A stretch of DNA of 64,000 nucleotides. Source: Acinetobacter sp. TGL-Y2. GTDB taxonomy: Bacteria > Pseudomonadota > Gammaproteobacteria > Pseudomonadales > Moraxellaceae. The notes under the pieces were generated by a model. That model had not been told where the DNA came from. It did no database searches and saw only the letters and a list, made by a program, of their open reading frames with translations. Shown here piece after piece: positions 53,980-61,122 of the stretch; the first letter of the stretch is position 1; each line of letters opens with the position of its first letter. The DNA lies in assembly GCF_001612555.1 (NCBI RefSeq), contig NZ_CP015110.1:1116001-1180000 (forward strand), in the 5' to 3' direction. A program made the position numbers and the translations under genes.

Positions 53980-55018
53980 GGCTTTGTTGCACAAATGCTT
54001 GAGAGGCAGAGCTATCCCAAAGGATCCAAATTTAAGATACAATTTGGGTATGAGGGCGGCCTAATTCCGTGAATTTATTCAAGACTGCTACACGTGCATG
54101 AATCTCATTCACCTGACTAGAGAAACTCCTTGCCGTTAATTTATCTCCCAATAATTTGATGCAATGCATCTTGGTTTCTACCAAACTTCGACGATGATAA
54201 CCGGACCATTTTTTCCAAAGGGCTCTTCCTAGCCGTTTGACTGTTTTCAATAACTCATTCCGCTCTATAGACCTCGCTTGTTTGTCTTTCCAAGGCTTTG
54301 CATTCTTTCTTGGCGGAATCACAGCATGCGCTTGTCGATCTGAAATGACTTGTCGGCAGTGTTTCGTGTCATAAGCCCCATCTGTATAGACAGAGTCAAT
54401 CTGCTCATCCAATGGAATTTGAGCAAGCAAGTTGCCAAGAACCTGAGAGTCACTCACATTGTTCGTCGTGAGCTGAACAGCACGTATTTGCAGGGTTTCA
54501 GCATTTATACCGATATGAAGTTTACGCCATTGGCGACGGTATTCAGGCTGATGTTTCTTACGTTTCCATTCACCTTCACCTAGAAACTTTAAGCCAGTGG
54601 AGTCTATAAGTAGATGCAGTCCATCACGGCTCTTTTGGTAACTAACCGCAATATCAATGTGCTTTTGTCTTCTGCAGAGGGTAGAGTAATCTGGTGCGGT
54701 CCAGCCTAATCTACAAAGTTTAATGAGGCTTTGGACAAAGCCTGTGACCATACGTAAAGAGAGTCGAAATAAGGATTTGATCATTAAGCAGCATTGAATA
54801 GCTGTATCGGAATATGTTTGATTTCGACCTTGTTTACCTTTTGGCTGAGCATACCATTGAGTGTTAGGATCAAACCAAATGGAGATATTTCCTCGGTTGA
54901 TTAAGGCTCGATTATAGGAAGACCAATTGGTTGTCCGATAGATTTTAGGTGTTGGCTTATTCATTTAGAAATTATATTGATGAAGATGCCTTTAAGAACA
55001 GCTTTGTGCAACAAAGCC
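53980..55018 (-). mobile_element. IS5-family insertion sequence (IS903 group, IS17-like)
   Basis: The element is 1039 bp with inverted repeats of 16 bp, GGCTTTGTTGCACAAA at both ends. The flanks read TGTTTGGGC on the left and TGTTTGGGT on the right, a 9-bp target duplication with one mismatch, as expected for the IS903 group. The length and terminal sequence fit the Acinetobacter elements related to IS17. It inserted into the 3' arm of a terminator. Confidence 0.9.
54032..54964 (-). CDS. IS5-family transposase
   Basis: The protein has 310 residues, intact. The DDE domain includes LLIDSTGLKFLGEGEWK, VYTDGAYDTKHCR and ETKMHCIKLLGDKLTAR. The N-terminal RNQTYSDTAIQCCLMIKSLF region is the DNA-binding DUF4096-like part. 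It starts MNKPTPKIYRTTNWSSYNRA, as in IS17-type transposases. Confidence 0.93.
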   Translation of the reverse strand: MNKPTPKIYRTTNWSSYNRALINRGNISIWFDPNTQWYAQPKGKQGRNQTYSDTAIQCCLMIKSLFRLSLRMVTGFVQSLIKLCRLGWTAPDYSTLCRRQKHIDIAVSYQKSRDGLHLLIDSTGLKFLGEGEWKRKKHQPEYRRQWRKLHIGINAETLQIRAVQLTTNNVSDSQVLGNLLAQIPLDEQIDSVYTDGAYDTKHCRQVISDRQAHAVIPPRKNAKPWKDKQARSIERNELLKTVKRLGRALWKKWSGYHRRSLVETKMHCIKLLGDKLTARSFSSQVNEIHARVAVLNKFTELGRPHTQIVS

Positions 55019-55074
55019 TGTTTGGGTTATAAAACTTAAAATAACTATTTGAATTTAAAAGGTAAATATAACAC

Positions 55075-55102
55075 AGTTCGCATAAGGTGTATTATGTTAA
55101 CT
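55075..55102 (+). other. pdif-like XerC/XerD site 1 (C/D orientation)
   Basis: An XerC-type half AGTTCGCATAA (55075-55085), spacer GGTGTA and XerD-type half TTATGTTAACT (55092-55102) match the 11-6-11 layout of dif and of Acinetobacter plasmid pdif sites. It is the left edge of a series of four sites with alternating orientation. Its closeness to dif leaves open that it is the chromosomal dif itself. Confidence 0.85.
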
Positions 55103-55142
55103 CTAGAAAAATTAAATTTACGATACTAAATTATGCTTAATA

Positions 55143-55496
55143 TTATTCAACCTTAAACGTATATTTTTTATTGATTTCTGCATTACCACCACCATAAAAT
55201 CCACCCCAAATATGAATCGTAAACGTACCGCTATATTTTGGAGTTCCTTTAATTTCAATAATATTATAACCATCTATTTCATTAGCTGGTTGAATAGTTA
55301 TTCCTAAATCTTCAGGTATATTTGTTTTCAAAGGTTGATCTTTATCAATAATTTTTCCTCCAGATATTTTTATAGTTTGTTGATATGCTTGATTAATATG
55401 TGCAACAGGTAAACTATCTGGGATGATAATATATTTTTTACCACAGCCATTAAGTAATAAAAATATAGAAATAATAAAGACCAAATTTATTTTCAT
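55143..55496 (-). CDS. Small lipoprotein, candidate immunity protein
   Basis: The product has 117 residues. It has a lipoprotein signal with Cys18 in FLLLNGCGKKY. The remainder resembles an Ig-like/cadherin-type beta domain (DSLPVAHINQAYQQTIKISG, then IIEIKGTPKYSGTFTIHIWG). Its ATG overlaps the stop codon of the putative effector gene by one base (TAATG), so the two are translationally coupled. A periplasm-facing lipoprotein immediately downstream of a probable cell-wall-acting type VI effector is the usual form of an immunity protein. No ligand residues can be named. Confidence 0.75.
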   Translation of the reverse strand: MKINLVFIISIFLLLNGCGKKYIIIPDSLPVAHINQAYQQTIKISGGKIIDKDQPLKTNIPEDLGITIQPANEIDGYNIIEIKGTPKYSGTFTIHIWGGFYGGGNAEINKKYTFKVE

Positions 55497-56743
55497 TAGA
55501 ATGTTTCCTTTTTAACAAGCATGGCAAAAAATACTTTTTTTTCAAAATTATATAAAGAAATTCCCTTGCCTAGTCTTTGGCTTTCTTCACCCCAAGTAAA
55601 CATTTTTAGGCTGACTTCAGTTGTATATGGATTTGCAGCAATTGTAATAGCTTGTCCCTTGGAATCTCTTAATTTATCAGTCCAAATAATCCAATGATCA
55701 GGAAAACTTTGTGTTCCTGAACTTGTTCCACTACTTAGAAGACTTGCCGATATTAAAGTAACTACATAGTAATCTTCACCAGCATATTGATTGATTTCAC
55801 TAATTAAACTTGGATTGTAACCATTGAGGTAAAAAGGATATTTTTTTACACCTTTAAAACCAGACTTCTTAAACCAATTAGCGACTTCTCCCCATGTCGT
55901 AATTCCTGCGACTTCTTGTGAAGGATCATTAAGTTTAAGACCAATATTTTCAGATTCACGTAAACTTGCAAGCGTAATCCAATCAATTGGTGGAATTTTA
56001 GGTTGGCTATTAGATTTTTTATAAAAATTTTGGACTTTTCTACAACCATTTATTGAAGGCTTAATTTCAAGCTCCCCAATTTTTGATTGTCCTGTTTCCC
56101 ATAATTGTTTTACTGCTAATTTATATTTAGATGGACTTAAATTGATTAAACAAAAAAAGTAGGCTGCTGGACCACATAGTGAGGTTATATCTTGATCTGG
56201 AAGAGGTTCATTTAATCTAGATTGCAGCCCAGCTTCAATTTGGGCTTTAGAAAAAGGATCATTAGGCTCTCCTGGTTTACATCCATCATCGATACATTGA
56301 AAAATACGGTTCCTATTTAAATTCAATGTTACTGTATTAGTCGATTTCTCTGCTTTTTGTTTCGTTATAGGACTAGCTTCTTTATATTTAGTGTGAGCTA
56401 TATCCTTATTTTGACTATGTGTCTTTGATATAAACGATTCAATCTTATTCGGGGGAATGATCTGATCTAATACTGTATTTAATTTACCATTCAAATCTTT
56501 TCTATATAGAGTAAAAATAATTACACAATCTCGAATTTTTTCAAGGCCAATCTTAGATCCACTAATTTCAATAGAGTCAGTTTGATATAAATTTCCTATT
56601 TTCTTTAGGGTGGTGCGATTATTTTTATAAATTGATGGAGACAAATTCTTACCACTAACAGTATCTTTAATTTGTATTAAATATTCTAAAAGACTTGGAT
56701 TGATATTGGTTTCTAGGACAACATAAGGGTAATAAGTAGCCAT
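55496..56743 (-). CDS. Probable type VI secretion effector with papain-like cysteine hydrolase domain
   Basis: The protein has 415 residues. The first 130 or so form a beta-rich region (MATYYPYVVLETNINPSLLE) without recognised family. From about 180 the sequence shows a Cys-His hydrolase pattern: Cys190 in DITSLCGPAAYFFCLI, His350 in SFPDHWIIWTDKL and Asn371 in ITIAANPYTTE. WGEVANWFKKSGFKGV and YAGEDYYVVTLISASLL lie between them. The LCGPAA block resembles C39/NlpC-like peptidases and amidases. The ATG lies 2 bp after the vgrG-remnant stop, so it was co-translated with VgrG, the standard place for a VgrG-delivered cargo. The target (peptidoglycan or protein) is inferred. Confidence 0.75.
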   Translation of the reverse strand: MATYYPYVVLETNINPSLLEYLIQIKDTVSGKNLSPSIYKNNRTTLKKIGNLYQTDSIEISGSKIGLEKIRDCVIIFTLYRKDLNGKLNTVLDQIIPPNKIESFISKTHSQNKDIAHTKYKEASPITKQKAEKSTNTVTLNLNRNRIFQCIDDGCKPGEPNDPFSKAQIEAGLQSRLNEPLPDQDITSLCGPAAYFFCLINLSPSKYKLAVKQLWETGQSKIGELEIKPSINGCRKVQNFYKKSNSQPKIPPIDWITLASLRESENIGLKLNDPSQEVAGITTWGEVANWFKKSGFKGVKKYPFYLNGYNPSLISEINQYAGEDYYVVTLISASLLSSGTSSGTQSFPDHWIIWTDKLRDSKGQAITIAANPYTTEVSLKMFTWGEESQRLGKGISLYNFEKKVFFAMLVKKETF

Positions 56744-57070
56744 AATTATTCGATGTCCAATTGTTCGTCTTTGTATAAATGAAAATCTATTTTTTCTGAT
56801 TGAATAGTATCGAAAAATTCTGTGTAACCGTATTCATCCGTAATTCCTTTTATAGATTTTCCATTTTGTGTAAATGCAATATATTTATGTTTTATAAATG
56901 GATTTTCTTCTTCATCTTTAAGGTGAAACCTTAATCTATATTTATTAGTATCTTCTAAGATAGGTAAGCTAATATGAGGAATATTAACAATACCCCCGCT
57001 TTTAAAAATATGTTGCCCAGCCTTCGCCTCAAACTTTGCAGGCGTAATGAATGTAATCCCATTCTTATTA

Positions 57071-58065
57071 TAGCTGCAATCTTATTTTAGGATACAATGA
57101 TAAAAAATTAATTTGTTCAAGATCATGCCTAAAGTATATTCAGTGGATTTACGTGAAAAAGTCATGCAGTTTTATGAAGAAAATAATCACAAATCATATA
57201 CATGTAAAACCTTTAAAATATCTAGAACCACTTTGGATGATTGGATTCTTCTTCAAAACACCACTGGAGAATTGAAACAGCCTAAAATCAATGCAGGTCG
57301 ACCCACTAAAATCAAGGATATGGATGCTTTCAAACACTTTATTGAAACTACTGAATTTTCTCAAGTGAAAGATCTCATCCCTTTATTTGAACAAAAGTTT
57401 GGGTATCCAATCCTTTACTCAACCCTGTTAAAAGCCATTCATAGACTTGGTTGGACACGTAAAAAAAGAGTTTTCTCTATAAGCAAGCCGACAAAATAAC
57501 AAGGGCTGTATTCAACTGGTTTCTTCCGCAATGGAAAGAGGCGTTTGGGGAAGATCAGATTCTTTATATTGATGAGTCTGGGATAAACACCACAGATACA
57601 GCGCAATATGGTTGGTCTAAACTAGGCAGTCGTTGCGCTGCTTTAAAATTGGGTGGTCATGGTAAAAGATTAAGTATCATCAGTGCTGTGAGGTCTAATT
57701 CAGCGTATCAGTTCCTTTACCCTTTGATTTTTCAAGGTTCATGCGATCGAGCAATGTTCACGGGATGGTTGAGATATCTACTTGAAAATTTAACCAAAGA
57801 TAATCAAGATAAGACCAAAAGACATCTGCTGATTCTAGATAACGCTTCGATTCATAAGAACGGAGATATCAAAAAACTAGCCAAAGACTTTAACTGTAGA
57901 ATCATGTACTTGCCTGCTTACAGTCCAGATTTAAATCCAATTGAAAAAGCATGGTCAGTGCTAAAATCCAAAGTTAAAAGTATCGCTGTCCGTTTTGACA
58001 AAAACATAGAAGAAGCGCTCGATTTAGGCTTGAAGGCAATGTAGCTTAAAATTTAAATCCAGCTA
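57071..58065 (+). mobile_element. IS630-family insertion sequence
   Basis: The element is 995 bp between TA dinucleotides (57069-57070 and 58066-58067), the hallmark target of IS630/Tc1. Both ends begin TAGCTG read inward, and the terminal repeats diverge after about six bases, with AT-rich matches further in. It encodes a transposase in two overlapping frames. It sits in the vgrG remnant and its precise removal restores that frame. Confidence 0.9.
57125..58044 (+). CDS. IS630-family transposase, two frames joined by -1 frameshift
   Basis: Frame 1 runs from ATG 57125 to TAA at 57497-57499: an HTH domain (VYSVDLREKVMQFYEENNH, CKTFKISRTTLDDWIL) and the start of the second HTH. Frame 2 continues at a run of seven A followed by G (57459-57466), giving KKSFLYKQADKITRAVFNW, then ILYIDESGINTTDT (first Asp), HLLILDNASIHKN (second Asp) and AYSPDLNPIEKAWS (Glu) to TAG at 58042-58044. 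A7G is a typical -1 slippery site and IS630 elements often use it, so this is most likely programmed rather than a mutation. Confidence 0.88.
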
Positions 58066-58131
58066 TAATTATGATTTGAGAACCACCAGCCATAAGTCTA
58101 CCTATCTTTATAAAATTCAAAACTTAAGCTT

Positions 58132-58139
58132 CAATTTAG
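58132..58139 (+). repeat. Target-site duplication of IS1 copy 2, left side
   Basis: CAATTTAG lies directly left of the element and again directly right at 58957-58964. Eight base pairs is a normal length for IS1-family target duplication, so this copy arrived by simple transposition. Confidence 0.85.
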
Positions 58140-58147
58140 GGTAGTGT

Positions 58148-58612
58148 CTAAATATGACGTGTTAACCACTTATCTTTCATGTCTTGATTGTATTTTAATA
58201 AAAACATATGCAAGACAGCTTCATGATTTTCTTTCTTCTTCGAAAAGCTTAAAGTTTTCCGTGTAAAACGCCCTAAGCGATTTCTTAATGTGGCATTGAA
58301 CCGCTCAACATGGTTCGTTAAACCTGTATGTTTACCTACAGAGCGATGGGTACCAGGATCAAACACCTCAGCATAACTTGACCAATAATCACTACATGTT
58401 GCTAAATTAAAGTAGCTTGAGGGAATACGGCAACGTAAATCTGTACATGTTTTATCATTGCGCTGACCACATACATAAGCGACGACCTGACGTGTACGAC
58501 AGCATAGTGCAATCCAACTCCAAACCTTATGACGACGAGCTTTTACAAAGCTCCAAAGTTCATCCAGTTCTAGAACATCTGTTGGATGAGCATCAAGTAA
58601 TTCGTCACTCAA
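58148..58612 (-). CDS. IS1-family transposase, catalytic part, copy 2
   Basis: The product appears identical to that of the copy-1 gene at 36064-36528 (154 residues, DDE motifs intact). Confidence 0.9.
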   Translation of the reverse strand: MSDELLDAHPTDVLELDELWSFVKARRHKVWSWIALCCRTRQVVAYVCGQRNDKTCTDLRCRIPSSYFNLATCSDYWSSYAEVFDPGTHRSVGKHTGLTNHVERFNATLRNRLGRFTRKTLSFSKKKENHEAVLHMFLLKYNQDMKDKWLTRHI

Positions 58613-58886
58613 TTTCCTGTTGTTTACTTTTTTTTATCCATCCCATGAGCGTTTGAGGTGCAACACCAAATAGACGCTGCATGCCTCTTAAACTGCCTCG
58701 TTCAAGATAAGTATTGATGATGAGTTCTTTTTGCTCTTCGGTATATTTGATTTTAGGTTTGAGCACACTTGATCGGCCGCAATCTTTACATCTGAACTGC
58801 GCATTCCCGCTTTTATTGTGTCCATTCTTATAAATATTTGCTGATTGGCAACGGATACATATGTAGCTTATCGTTTCTATGATCAT
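58605..58886 (-). CDS. IS1-family InsA-like protein, copy 2
   Basis: The product appears identical to the 93-residue InsA-like protein of copy 1 (zinc-finger-like plus HTH). Confidence 0.9.
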   Translation of the reverse strand: MIIETISYICIRCQSANIYKNGHNKSGNAQFRCKDCGRSSVLKPKIKYTEEQKELIINTYLERGSLRGMQRLFGVAPQTLMGWIKKSKQQEIE

Positions 58887-59006
58887 GTTTAAGGTCTATT
58901 ACTCAGGTATTTTTAAGTCTATTCTAGATTGAACCACGTTAATTTTGCACACTACCCAATTTAGCTTAAAATAAACATCTAATAATTCAATATTTTTAAT
59001 CAAAGT

Positions 59007-59705
59007 ATGACTTTCATCATAGCAATTCAACTGAATGATAGCATTATTGTTGCAGCAGACAATAAGGAAGTCATACTCAAAGAAGATCAACTAAATGAGC
59101 CTATAGCGCACTCAACCTCAAAAATCCATTCTTGGGACAACGGCATTATCACTGGCACAGGCGAAAGCTATGTGATCAATCGCTGCATCGCTTTATTTGA
59201 AGAGTTCGCTCAATCAGAATTAGCATCCCTACCTGATTATTTGGAACTTTCACGACACATTCGAGAACATGAAATCGGTAAAGATCACTTCCAAGTGCAA
59301 AATACCAAACTACTGTGCTCTAGCTACAGTGAACGTGGTGCTCAACTTTATAAAATTGAACAGATCAATGATCAGCAAAGCTATACAATGACCGCTATAG
59401 AACCGATGGACATGACCGTGTGGATGTTCAATCCCAATGTGGAAACGATTACAGCAGATTTAAAAAACTTATATCTAGATTTGAAAGATTACTCAGCATT
59501 TACAAACCAAGTCGATTGGATGAATCACTATATCAATCGAATTGCACCGATCTATCAAAAGCAAAGCCAAGTAGACTCACTGATGAGTCAAAGCTTTGAT
59601 ATCTTCTTTCAAAGCAAAGATGAGTATGTGTTTGGCCATATCCCCAATACTCAAAATACTGCGATTGAATTAAAGGAAATTTACCCTGATTCAGCATCCA
59701 TTTAA
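59007..59705 (+). CDS. Proteasome-like Ntn-hydrolase-fold protein
   Basis: The protein has 232 residues. The start MTFIIAIQLNDSIIVAADNK is proteasome-beta-like: Thr2 would become the N-terminal nucleophile after Met removal. Asp18 is 16 residues later, the same distance as Thr1-Asp17 in proteasomes and HslV. Lys39 (in STSKIHSWDNG) fits the active-site Lys33, and GIITGTGES fits the following glycine turn. The C-terminal half is not recognised. It could be a stand-alone peptidase or amidase of the Anbu/HslV type or a non-catalytic relative. The gene is divergent from the IS1 copy, and its stop codon lies inside pdif site 2. Confidence 0.65.
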   Translation: MTFIIAIQLNDSIIVAADNKEVILKEDQLNEPIAHSTSKIHSWDNGIITGTGESYVINRCIALFEEFAQSELASLPDYLELSRHIREHEIGKDHFQVQNTKLLCSSYSERGAQLYKIEQINDQQSYTMTAIEPMDMTVWMFNPNVETITADLKNLYLDLKDYSAFTNQVDWMNHYINRIAPIYQKQSQVDSLMSQSFDIFFQSKDEYVFGHIPNTQNTAIELKEIYPDSASI

Positions 59706-59727
59706 CATAATGGGCATTATGCGAAAT
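59700..59727 (-). other. pdif-like XerC/XerD site 2 (D/C orientation)
   Basis: On the minus strand this reads XerC-type half ATTTCGCATAA (59717-59727), spacer TGCCCA and XerD-type half TTATGTTAAAT (59700-59710). Both halves match the dif consensus closely. It is inverted relative to sites 1 and 3. The stop codon of the preceding gene (59703-59705) lies in its XerD half. Confidence 0.9.
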
Positions 59728-59771
59728 TTACAAATTTTGTAGATGAATCTAGAGGGAAAACACTTGCTTTA

Positions 59772-59789
59772 TGTATTCGATCGAATACA
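59772..59789. promoter_or_regulatory. Perfect 18-bp palindrome, likely HigA-type operator
   Basis: TGTATTCGA and its exact reverse complement TCGAATACA are adjacent. It lies 27 bp upstream of the toxin gene, where an autoregulating antitoxin would bind. Confidence 0.8.
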
Positions 59790-59815
59790 ATTAAGCCAGA
59801 ATAGAAGCAAGCTTC

Positions 59816-60112
59816 ATGATTGAAATTAAACGTCTGCCTGAATTTGATGAATGGTTAGATGACATTAAAGGCAATATGACCCGTATTCGCCTGAATCGTC
59901 GATTAGATAAGGTTCAGCGTGGAAATTGGGGAGACATTAAACCTCTCCAAGAAGGTGTATGGGAAATGAGAGGGTTCTTCGGTTCCGGTTGCAGAATGTA
60001 CTATATCCAACATGGTGATGTTGTGATTGTGATGCTAGGTGGCGGTGATAAATCTACACAGCAAGACGATATCAAGCGAGCAGTTAAATTATCTAAAACA
60101 TTGGAGGATTAA
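59816..60112 (+). CDS. HigB/RelE-type toxin (phage Gp49/COG3657 family)
   Basis: The protein has 98 residues. The family motifs are FDEWLDDIKGNMTRIRLNRR, then RGNWGDIKPLQEGVWEMRGF and GSGCRMYYIQHGDVVIVMLG, and the C-terminal GGDKSTQQDDIKRAV. It should be an mRNA-cutting ribosome-dependent toxin. The antitoxin gene starts 2 bp after its stop. The toxin-first order is the HigBA pattern. It is the only gene pair between pdif sites 2 and 3. Confidence 0.9.
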   Translation: MIEIKRLPEFDEWLDDIKGNMTRIRLNRRLDKVQRGNWGDIKPLQEGVWEMRGFFGSGCRMYYIQHGDVVIVMLGGGDKSTQQDDIKRAVKLSKTLED

Positions 60113-60114
60113 AA

Positions 60115-60405
60115 ATGGTTAAAGTCGCTGATTTACCAAGTTTTGATATGACTGAATCACTTAAAACTGAAGAAGATATTGTGACGTATCTCAATATGGT
60201 TCTTGAAGATAATGATCCTGCTGAATTAGCTCATGCGCTTGGTGTAATTGCTAAAGCAAGAGGGATGACCCAGATTGCAAAAGAGGCAGGTATTGGCCGT
60301 GAAGCTCTTTACAAAGCACTTCGTCATGACTCTGCACCTCGTTTTGATACGATCAATCGTGTAGTGAATGCTTTAGGTTTAAAACTTACAGTTCAAAATG
60401 CTTAA
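60115..60405 (+). CDS. HigA-type antitoxin (COG3636, HTH)
   Basis: The product has 96 residues. The N-terminal part (SLKTEEDIVTYLNMVLEDND) is the toxin-contact region and the C-terminal HTH (KARGMTQIAKEAGIGREALY, then FDTINRVVNALGLKLTVQ) is the DNA-binding domain. It should neutralise the toxin and bind the palindrome upstream. GGAGG lies eight bases before its start (inside the toxin gene end), which explains good translation. Confidence 0.9.
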   Translation: MVKVADLPSFDMTESLKTEEDIVTYLNMVLEDNDPAELAHALGVIAKARGMTQIAKEAGIGREALYKALRHDSAPRFDTINRVVNALGLKLTVQNA

Positions 60406-60427
60406 AATTTAAAAAAACTAATAAAAA

Positions 60428-60446
60428 TGGGAGCCTGAGGCTCCCA
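60428..60446. terminator. Terminator of the toxin-antitoxin operon
   Basis: TGGGAGCC and GGCTCCCA pair around TGA, with A5 before and T3 after. It lies just left of pdif site 3. Confidence 0.75.
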
Positions 60447-60452
60447 CTTTCA

Positions 60453-60480
60453 ATTTCGCATAAGGTGTATTATATTGATT
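60453..60480 (+). other. pdif-like XerC/XerD site 3 (C/D orientation)
   Basis: XerC-type half ATTTCGCATAA (60453-60463), spacer GGTGTA and XerD-type half TTATATTGATT (60470-60480). The spacer is the same as in site 1; the XerD half is more diverged. It has the same orientation as site 1. Confidence 0.82.
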
Positions 60481-60490
60481 TTAGAAAGTC

Positions 60491-61039
60491 TTAATCTTTA
60501 GCTAAATAATCTTCAGTTGATATCACTTGAGCATATGCAAATTCAAAAGCGGCCATTAATGTTGCATGGACATGACCAGCAGGTACTTTAATGCCATTAA
60601 ATTCAAGGTCTAGTGTTGCACAAGCATCATGAATCACTTTTACCTTATAACCAAAATCAGAAGCAGCACGAACAGCCGCATCGACACACATATGGCTCAT
60701 AGCACCAATCACGACTAACTCAGTCACTTGATTGCTATCTAAAATTTCTTTGAGATTCGTGTTTAAGAACGCATTGATGTGATTTTTAATGATCACGGAT
60801 TCATCTGCTTGCGGCTTAACTGTGTCCTGAAATTCAATACCATTTGAGCTAGGTTCAAATATAGGAGATTCAGCATCAGCAATATGTTGGACATGAATCA
60901 CTTGAGTACCCTGTTGACGGGCCTTCGCAATTACTTTCACTGCATTAGCAGCAGTTTGTTCAATATTTACCAATGGTAATTTACCTGTAGGTAGATATTC
61001 ATTTTGTAAGTCGATCACTAATAAAGCTGATTTTGACAT
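60491..61039 (-). CDS. Isochorismatase-family cysteine hydrolase
   Basis: The protein has 182 residues. The catalytic triad is visible: Asp in LLVIDLQNEYLP, Lys in VIIKNHINAFLNT, and Cys in AMSHMCVDAAVRAASDFGYK. The oxyanion region and cis-peptide are normal. Members hydrolyse small amides or isochorismate. It is in the same direction as the exported MBL hydrolase gene and may share its regulation. Confidence 0.9.
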   Translation of the reverse strand: MSKSALLVIDLQNEYLPTGKLPLVNIEQTAANAVKVIAKARQQGTQVIHVQHIADAESPIFEPSSNGIEFQDTVKPQADESVIIKNHINAFLNTNLKEILDSNQVTELVVIGAMSHMCVDAAVRAASDFGYKVKVIHDACATLDLEFNGIKVPAGHVHATLMAAFEFAYAQVISTEDYLAKD

Positions 61040-61084
61040 ATCTATTCCTTTACTTAACTCATATTTGTTTTGTTCTACTTAGGT

Positions 61085-61117
61085 TTTAAAGAAGTGGAAT
61101 GCTTCCACTTCTTTAAA
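61085..61117. terminator. Perfect 15-bp hairpin between two minus-strand genes
   Basis: TTTAAAGAAGTGGAA (61085-61099) and its reverse complement (61103-61117) enclose TGC. It lies 5 bp beyond the stop of the MBL hydrolase gene and could end its transcripts in either direction, which limits read-through into the isochorismatase gene. Confidence 0.8.
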
Positions 61118-61122
61118 TTACT

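Larger units (their letters stand above)
56746..58123 (-). pseudogene. vgrG: vgrG 3' end, split by an IS630-family element
   Basis: The minus frame from about 58123 to 56746 is interrupted by 57071-58065. Joining the two sides with one TA kept restores a continuous reading: KIGRLMAGGSQIIINKNG then ITFITPAKFEAKAGQHIFKS and GGIVNIPHISLPILED. This matches the end of VgrG (DUF2345 domain, GGS-I-IN-NGI-I-TP-KFE-KAGQH), with a C-terminal extension ending HLYKDEQLDIE. Everything N-terminal of this (spike and gp27-like domains) is absent. Upstream of about 58123 a stop occurs and no VgrG sequence is seen before the IS1 element. Confidence 0.8.
58140..58956 (-). mobile_element. IS1-family insertion sequence, copy 2
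   Basis: This 817-bp element appears identical to copy 1 at 36056-36872, in the same orientation, with GGTAGTGT ends. It is flanked by an 8-bp target duplication (CAATTTAG). It lies between the vgrG remnant and the Ntn-hydrolase-like gene. It carries the same InsA-like frame (58605-58886) and InsB-like frame (58148-58612). Confidence 0.95.

Noticed and set aside
57459..57499. Transposase of IS630 as a frameshifted pseudogene
   Set aside because: The shift is at an A7G run and both halves are otherwise intact, which fits programmed -1 frameshifting of this family.
58417..58656. Plus-strand 79-codon frame inside IS1 copy 2 (also 36333-36572)
   Set aside because: It is antisense to the InsB-like gene in both copies and arises from its codon pattern.
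36056..58956. Composite transposon bounded by the two IS1 copies
   Set aside because: The interval holds many core genes (M16, CYTH-CHAD, DUF962) and copy 2 has its own 8-bp duplication, so the copies did not move the interval as a unit.
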